Positions 13,598 through 18,988 of a DNA stretch of 18,988 nucleotides are shown here, in pieces (the first letter of the stretch is position 1; every line of letters starts with the position of its first letter). The stretch covers positions 1 through 18,988 of the forward strand of contig NW_025955604.1 in assembly GCF_022376445.1 (NCBI RefSeq), read 5' to 3'. The notes beneath the pieces were generated by a model. It worked only from the letters and a program-made list of their open reading frames with translations, was not told the origin of the DNA and ran no database searches. The stretch comes from Fomitopsis serialis. Taxonomy: Eukaryota > Basidiomycota > Agaricomycetes > Polyporales > Fomitopsidaceae. Made by a program: the position numbers and the translations under genes.

Positions 13598-14581
13598 AGA
13601 ACTTCTGGCAGATGTCACAGAAGTGGAAGTAGTCCGTGACCGATTGTATTTCCTCATCATCCAAGCATGATGTCAAGCAATCCACGTCGAGAGATCGGTA
13701 CGAGGGGCTGCTTTGGCATATGACAATAGTGTCAATGGTAAGGTCGTGATACTCGCGGCAATCGTCCCTATCACAGCGTGGACCCGGGTTCTTTGCGAAC
13801 GTGGAACATAGCACCTGGATTCTGGCTTGTATAAGCCGGGGACGAGCGACAAGGCAGCGTAAGATATCGTCGTCGGCCATGTGGACATCCGCCTGGCTGG
13901 TGTCAGTCCCTGCACAGAGTCTGCTGATGGCAGTTGCGTCATTGAAGAACTGGGTCTTGCAGCAAAAGTAGAGTGCAACGGGGAGTATCGACTTCGTGTT
14001 GGTGAGACGTGCCAGCTGCACCGCCTCGAACGCATCCTGCCATTTGTGAGACAGCAGCGGATGCGATCCAGGTGACTGATCCACGAAGTTTTGGAAGTTG
14101 TCGGTATACAGAGTCTTGATCCTGGCAAGAGCGTCGTCGCGAACCTTGTCAAAATCATACTTATGCGCTAGGCGAAGCAGAACCGCGGCGTCTGCGAATT
14201 GGACTGATGATTCAGTTTCGGTGAAGCTGGGAACACCGCTCATGAGTCACTGAGTCCATGGACATATTAAGGGGTCTGCGCACGTTCTACCGGTGTACAC
14301 GACCCATAGAATATTACGCATGCCACTCGCTGCATCAGAGACCCGCACGACAGGACATCCTTCAATGGTTTCACCGTCGTCAGGTGAAGCGATCCCAAAC
14401 ATGTCGCGGAACACTCCGAGTGCAACGATAGCACACCACGGTGTACTCGAAAGGCGGTGTCTTCTGCGATAATCACCGAGTTCCCATCGTCGAACCATAC
14501 TTTGGTATCGTGCTTCAAGGTATCCGTCGCAGCCTCACGCTCAGACTCCGTGCTTGCGAGCTGCGTTTTGGCGACAGACAT
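13512..14581 (-). CDS. BTB/POZ protein A of the local cluster
   Basis: Exons 14581-14284 and 14226-13512; 337 residues once one missing G is allowed at about 14413-14417. Start at MSVAKTQLAST. The BTB fold runs from about residue 28: VWFDDGNSVIIAEDTAF, VHRGVLSLHSE, VFRDMFG, CPVVRVSDA. The segment after the intron (FADAAVLLRLAHKYDFDKV) is the usual helical continuation. The C-terminal part has C-x4-C (RCDRDDC), then FCDIC, ERD, VWKQLP. The intron after YTGR matches the paralogues in place and phase (GTGCGC donor). BTB domains mediate dimerisation or link to cullin-3; here the partner is unknown. It is convergent with family P copy 2. Confidence 0.85.
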
Positions 14582-14909
14582 TATTCTGGAACAGGGTACG
14601 GAGCGACGTATCAGTAATCTCGAGCTCATGTTTGCATCGCAATGCAAGTTAACACTTACTCTGCTGAACTTGAAAGACTCGGAGCCCGGAAGTAGTAGGC
14701 GTGCTCAGAATGAACGATCGATTCAGATCAGAAATTGTTGAGAGCTGGGAGCCGGGTAGATCGAATTTGAACACGGTCAAGGCGACCGTCGGACGTGGAC
14801 TCGGACAGCGCGACGATGGCGCGATGTACGTGCAATGCTTTACTGTAATACCTGTGACGATCGATTATCTTTGCTCCGATTGTATAGTTAACTTTGTAGA
14901 CGACTCACC
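14582..14909. other. Short intergenic stretch between BTB A and the decayed family P copy
   Basis: It must carry the promoter of the leftward BTB gene A. An open frame starts at an ATG near 14710 (MNDRFRSEIVESWEPG) and runs to 15000, but it matches no family member and I cannot connect it to the decayed copy that follows. Otherwise I see nothing. Confidence 0.35.
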
Positions 14910-15326
14910 GTGCTGTGTATTGTCGTTGCCCCCATGGTCGAAAGACAGATCAAGAAGCACACTCAGAGTGGCGCTGTGCCAGTGGCGGAGTAAATGGTAA
15001 GCTCACTGGAACGCGGTACGTTACTACTTCAATTCAGTGCGCACGAACTCTGCCAACTTCGCACCACTGGCAAGACCAGCCGTCCATCAGTATTTCTCCA
15101 CTCACGGCATATGTATGTCGTTCTGCCAGTGGTGCAAGGCACGATGGGGTACAGCGGGTCGCACGAGGGGCCACCCGATATAGCTCAGTACCAGGCGACA
15201 GCAGGATCATCTCCCCAGGAGGCTCGGGAAGTGAAGGGAGTCTTCGTAGGACTGAGCCAACAGCCTGAGTACACGAAGGGCAGATTCGAACGTGGCGTGG
15301 CGGACGCAGAGCGAGTAGAGAGATAA
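14910..15326 (+). pseudogene. Decayed family P copy 3 (C-terminal half only)
   Basis: The pieces align in order with the 3' half of copies 1 and 2. PMVERQIKKH matches the segment following VSKG. An AHWNA ends at about 15015, immediately before a GTACGT donor. Then comes YFSTHG where the others have FFHPR, followed by YVVLPVVQGTMGYSGSHEGPPD, read in steps of no more than 20 residues (from about 15115), and a tail to the stop at 15326. A TAA at 14992-14994 interrupts the frame before AHWNA. No counterpart of the N-terminal Pro-rich half or the DWQRFLHDV block was found upstream. The FFHPR block has lost its key residues, which missing bases alone do not explain, so I call it a remnant. Confidence 0.55.
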
Positions 15327-15536
15327 GCGGAAGGTATTAATGCGACTCGGACGATGTCTGGCGGTTGGTCGTAGTCACGCCTACTACAAGCCGTAGGGCT
15401 GAGACATTGTCTGATCAACGACTTATTTTGAGATTGGACATAACGGTGCGTAAAGATATAGGGATGTGTACATGCAGGTGAAGGCGTACAAATTGAATCA
15501 GGATAGATGTAGAGCCTACGTTGCGCTTCTTGACAA

Positions 15537-16609
15537 TCAATGACAGGCCGTTCTCTCCCAATTGTCCACAGCCAGTTCGAACAGAGACGGTAGCTCCTGC
15601 CAAACTCGTTCGCGCTCGGCGACGTCTCTTTCGAGCATCATGTCACGGCACGCCCTGCAGATACACGACAGTTCAAGGTGATCTCGCAGCTCTCGCTCGA
15701 TGTCCCTTCGCCACGTCAAGAGTGCATCAGTGGAGCCAACGCACTGTGCCCCAATTGCAAGTATGTCGTGAAGGCGAATCATCGTCACCCCACAGGCTGT
15801 TGGTGTCGCACAGCGGCTGCTGACTGTTGGACGACATATTCTCGAGAGGCACAGAGCCGCCTGGCCAGCGAGTTCTGCCTTGCCCTGGATGCACCGCTCC
15901 AAATCCTCTGGGGCCAGGCAGTCGACAGTCCCGTCTGAGCGTGCGGATCCGCGGAGAAGAGTCCGACTATCGAGCGTGCAGCAGTAGTACAATGCTGGGG
16001 GTACCATAGTAGCAGTGTCGGTGAGACGAGCGAGGTTGACGGCCACGATGGCGTGTTGCCGCTGTACAGCGTGGGGATCGTCCTTGAAGTCCGCGAATTT
16101 GTCCGGAAAGTATTGCTTCAGCCGCTTCATCGCGTCGACGAGTAAATCTTGGATGTTGTATTTGTGGCTCATACGCACCCAGGCCGCGATGTCTTCGAAC
16201 TGAGCTTCATCAACGCTGGCGTATCTGCGACGAAGAGGAGATGTCGGTCAGAGCATCCGATTGCTAAAATGGGGAGTAGTACGCACTTTCGACCATGTAT
16301 CATGACAGACAGTAGGGCCCGTAGATCCTGTGCCGTGTCAGACAGATGCACCGTGGGGCAGTCTTCAACCGATTGTGCCTCAGATGGCTGAGGAAGCGTG
16401 AACAGGTCGCGGAACACTTCCGATTGCTCCGCAAGAAGCCCTTTGTACACTTTGAATCCAATGTTTTGTGCGAGTAGAATGATATTCCCGTCCAAATACC
16501 AGAACTTGTCATCTTTCGTGAAGCTGACCTCAGGCCTCGAGCCACAGTCTCCCGTAAGCGAAACAGTGTCGGGATCCGTGCGAGCGCGTTTGCGAGAACG
16601 GAGAGACAT
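15537..16609 (-). CDS. BTB/POZ protein B of the local cluster
   Basis: Exons 16609-16287 and 16224-15537, a 62 nt intron with GTGCGT donor; 336 residues with no frame break, so this is the cleanest member. Start at MSLRSRKRARTD, which opens with a basic, nuclear-signal-like patch. BTB region: FWYLDGNIILLAQNIGFKVY, KGLLAEQSEVFRDLFTLP, CPTVHLSDTA. After the intron: WVRMSHKYNIQDLL, then VNLARLTDTATMVPPALYYCC. The C-terminus carries C-x5-C (RCATPTAC), SCICRAC, ERD, VWQELP and DNWE. It shares a 307 bp divergent promoter with gene C and is tail-to-tail with the decayed family P copy. Function unknown; protein-protein interaction through BTB is expected. Confidence 0.9.
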
Positions 16610-16916
16610 GAGGGTCCAGAGATTGACATGTGTCCAGTTTGATAGCTGTAATAGTAGTTTGAGAGAGGAGACTTGATAAAGCTGAAGTTGGTGTGGTGGT
16701 GGTGAGTGCAGCGCGACTGAATCTGGCCTGGCCACAGTGGCGGGTGTTGTGGCCGACATCGACGTACACGTGATCGCGTGGGCCAAATTTGACAATATTA
16801 TCCAGTGTTAATCGCGGCGATGCACCTTTGGAACTCAAAGTAGTTTGAGTCGCAGCACCAGGTATGCTTTGCCCACCTTCATTCTCTCTCGATATTGAAC
16901 TGTGAAACAGGTTATC
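16610..16916. promoter_or_regulatory. Shared divergent promoter, BTB B / BTB C
   Basis: 307 bases separate the opposed start codons at 16609 and 16917. It contains CACGTGATC (16767-16775), the inverse of the GATCACGTG in the other divergent promoter of this window. An open frame that continues upstream of 16609 on the - strand lacks family similarity and is treated as 5' leader. Confidence 0.55.
16767..16775. promoter_or_regulatory. CACGTGATC, E-box of the Cbf1-like type
   Basis: CACGTG at 16767-16772 with the ATC flank that makes RTCACGTG on the opposite strand. It is roughly centred between the two BTB start codons. Confidence 0.4.
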
Positions 16917-18006
16917 ATGATGTCTGAAGGGGCTGACTCGGTTGCTACCCGCAAACGGCCCCGTCTAGAGGCGTCCGAGGGAAGCAGTGACCCAATCGGG
17001 CGTACAGATTTCGAGCGCGACGAAAGTCTGTGGTACGAGGATGGAAGTGTCGTCCTAGTTGCAGGGGCATAGGTTTCCGCGTTTACCGGGGTTTGCTCGC
17101 GGAGCGATCCCAGATATTTCACGACCTGTTCTGCATCCCTCAACCACCCGACAGTCACCTCATCTTCGGTGTCCGGTTATTCACCTGTCCGATACTGAAT
17201 TCGGTCTCAGGGAGTTCTTGGACGTATTGATTCGCGGCAGAAAGTGCGTATATAAATTCTCTAAGGGGATTGTATCGTCAGTTTCAACACCACCGCATCA
17301 CACCATCAGGTACAACCCTGAGGAAGACCAAGATATTCACCGTCTTGCGTACCGCATCCGGCTCGCTCACAAATACGGCGTAGAAGACCTGCTAGAGGAG
17401 TCCATATGTCACTTGCGAGCACTGTACCCCACCCGCTTCACCGCGTGGACCGCACTTCTAAAGCATCCCAACTGGACCTTGCGGGCCATCACTGCTGTCA
17501 ACTTGGCAAATCTGACCAACACGCCTTCTATCTTGCCCTCCGCACTTTATGCTTGCTGTCAGCTTGAGGCCGACGACCTGATCCGAGGCGCACACCATCC
17601 GGACGGAGCGGTCGACATCCTGAATAGTGACGATTTGCTGCGGTGCATCAGAGGGAAAGTCAAGTTGGCCTTCGTGCACGCAACCTCAATTCAGACAATA
17701 TTCCACTTCCCCGCGCCCCCGCATTGTGGTACTCAATCTTGCAAACAAGCGCTCCCTGACCTTCGTGCCGAAGCTTTTGGATGTGTAAATGATGCCTTTG
17801 AAAGTGACATTCTTGCATCATGGGGTGACTTACTGGAGGTTGCTATCAGTACCGGGGATGATCCTGCGCTATCGCCATGCAACGACTGCATGGAATGGCT
17901 CCGAGAGAGAGACACGGAGGTTCGGAACAATGTTTGGAATGTCTTGCCGGAATATGTGGGAGTTACACATGAAGCTATCGGAGATTGGCCGGACATAGAC
18001 GAGTAG
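16917..18006 (+). CDS. BTB/POZ protein C of the local cluster
   Basis: Exons 16917-17243 and 17310-18006, a 66 nt intron with GTGCGT donor. Two adjacent ATGs (16917, 16920) are possible starts. Two single bases are missing: about 17062-17064 (VLVA to GIGFRVY) and about 17166-17170 (before CPVIHLSD); with them the product is about 341 residues, like its paralogues. The N-terminus has RKRPRLE. BTB region: LWYEDGSVVLVA, GIGFRVYRGLLAERS, IFHDLF, CPVIHLSDTEFGL. Then RLAHKYGVEDLLEES and AVNLANLTNTPSILPSALYA. The C-terminus has HCGTQSC, PCNDC, ERD, VWNVLP. The intron length is a multiple of three, so the frame reads straight through it; paralogy says it is removed. Divergent from gene B. Confidence 0.87.
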
Positions 18007-18733
18007 TATCAAAAGTAAGCCAATTGCGATTTATACAGTTAGCACAACACTGACAAATCTACACAGATCGAATTTTCCATCCACCACCAGCCACCACCCC
18101 CGTCCGTACAGATCCTTTCATGGGGTCAATGCTCGGCACTGGAATCATTATATCTTTATTTCTTAGTGGCCGGTTGTTAATATACGCTTCTATGAACAGA
18201 TGATACTTGTAGCTTGAGTTCTGTGTGCACTTAGCTTGAAGCAAGTCACCGTTCTACAAGGCTGGTCATCTTTCGGCGGAACTTGTATAGCACAACTAGT
18301 AGTACTGAGCCCATCTACTACCCCATTCTAACCCCTTCCAAGCTACGTACCAGTCCTTATGTAGTAATTTATTTTATGCTGCACCGCCATGTACACAAAG
18401 TGCCGCAGTCGGCTACAACTGATTTGCGCTACTCACTGCGGCGGGCCCAGAGCTGTACTTAGCGCGCTAGGGCGCATTAAGGAATTCACGTGACCGCGAC
18501 AACGCGCTCAACTTGAGCTTGACCGTAACTGGAACGCGTGAACATTTGAACTTGCAATTCTAACTTTTATACCGTGAAGCTATCGGCAAGCCTTGACGTC
18601 GGCTCGTACCACTCCTCTTGGAAACACAACCGCACTCCGTTCGACACAGTTCGATGAAACGTAGTACTTCCAGGTAATACCGTGGTCCGTGATGTACGGT
18701 TGTAACTTGTGGAAACATGGACTAACTGACCCT
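18007..18733. other. Intergenic: 3' flank of BTB C and promoter of BTB D
   Basis: No supported gene. A - strand open frame at 18059-18244 (61 residues) has no motif and is AT-rich in part; I do not call it. CACGTG occurs at 18487-18492 within GGTCACGTGAA on the - strand, and CTTTTATACC near 18564-18573 is TATA-like; both sit upstream of the fourth BTB gene. Confidence 0.45.
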
Positions 18734-18806
18734 ATGTTGAAGAGACGGAACGACACCTGCCAGTGAAGACAGCGGCCATACGACACATAAACGACTGCGG
18801 TTGGAG

Positions 18807-18988
18807 ATGGACAACAGCGGCCCATCCATTCTCGACCAGGCCGAGAATCTGGGGTTCACCCGCGACGAGGACTTCTGGTACGACGACGGCAGTATAATTC
18901 TCATTGCACAGGACGTCGGCTTCCGAGTATACCGGGGCTTGCTGGTCAAGCTATCCGAGATATTTCGCGACCTCTTCACCGTCCCTCA
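18807..18988 (+). CDS. BTB/POZ protein D, 5' part, cut by window end
   Basis: From the ATG at 18807 the frame gives MDNSGPSILDQ, then FWYDDGSIILIAQDVGFRVY, RGLLVKLSEIFRDLFTVP, the same BTB start as genes A-C. The frame stays open upstream to 18741 and encodes HTTHKRLRLE, which matches the KRPRLE of gene C, so the true start is probably upstream. An ATG at 18734 would reach it if one base is missing near 18740. The intron and C-terminus lie outside the window. Confidence 0.85.
   Translation, partial: MDNSGPSILDQAENLGFTRDEDFWYDDGSIILIAQDVGFRVYRGLLVKLSEIFRDLFTVP

Noticed and set aside
16610..16795. Upstream extension of BTB B to an ATG at 16795
   Set aside because: The extra 62 residues have no counterpart in the paralogues, whereas the ATG at 16609 gives a length and basic N-terminus like theirs.
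17059..18006. One continuous 315-residue frame for BTB C without an intron
   Set aside because: It includes an in-frame 66 nt stretch with GTGCGT and CAG ends at the intron position shared by the paralogues, and its first part is in the wrong frame for the BTB motifs.
18059..18244. 61-residue - strand open frame between BTB C and D
   Set aside because: Short, no motif, AT-rich in part, no splice partners found.
18722..18979. - strand open frame opposite BTB D, similar to a + strand frame at 16398-16676
   Set aside because: The resemblance arises because both are complements of paralogous BTB exons; the sense frames carry the BTB motifs.

Overview
The window looks like nuclear DNA of a filamentous basidiomycete, probably an agaricomycete. 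The evidence is compact genes cut by many 45-75 nt GT-AG introns, a calcineurin A gene with fungal-style layout, and a local family of BTB/POZ proteins of the kind often expanded in mushroom-forming fungi. No operons, tRNA, rRNA, CRISPR or transposon genes were seen. Species is not assignable from the sequence alone.

Layout. 796-2273 (-): gene of an unnamed proline/tyrosine-rich family ('family P'). 3161-7387 (-): very large, mostly disordered WW-domain protein. 7685-8841 (+): UNC-50/Gmh1-type Golgi membrane protein, divergent from the WW gene across a 297 bp promoter. 9128-11612 (+): calcineurin A catalytic subunit. 12373-13597 (+): second family P gene, tail-to-tail with a BTB gene at 13512-14581 (-). 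14910-15326 (+): decayed third family P copy, tail-to-tail with a BTB gene at 15537-16609 (-). 16917-18006 (+): third BTB gene, divergent from the second. 18807 to the end (+): start of a fourth BTB gene.

The left and middle part is conserved housekeeping and signalling: Golgi trafficking, calcium/calmodulin phosphatase, and perhaps RNA metabolism. The right part (12.3-19 kb) is a fast-evolving cluster in which a family P + BTB convergent pair appears to have been duplicated. All readable BTB genes share one intron position and a C-terminal signature with a CxxC.

A caution for any user: reading frames in conserved genes are broken by single missing bases. Calcineurin A needs five one-base insertions to read through, and with them its length becomes an exact multiple of three. 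Breaks of the same kind occur in the BTB, family P and WW genes. Most lie in or next to short homopolymers, which points to assembly error rather than gene death. Coordinates here follow the sequence as given.
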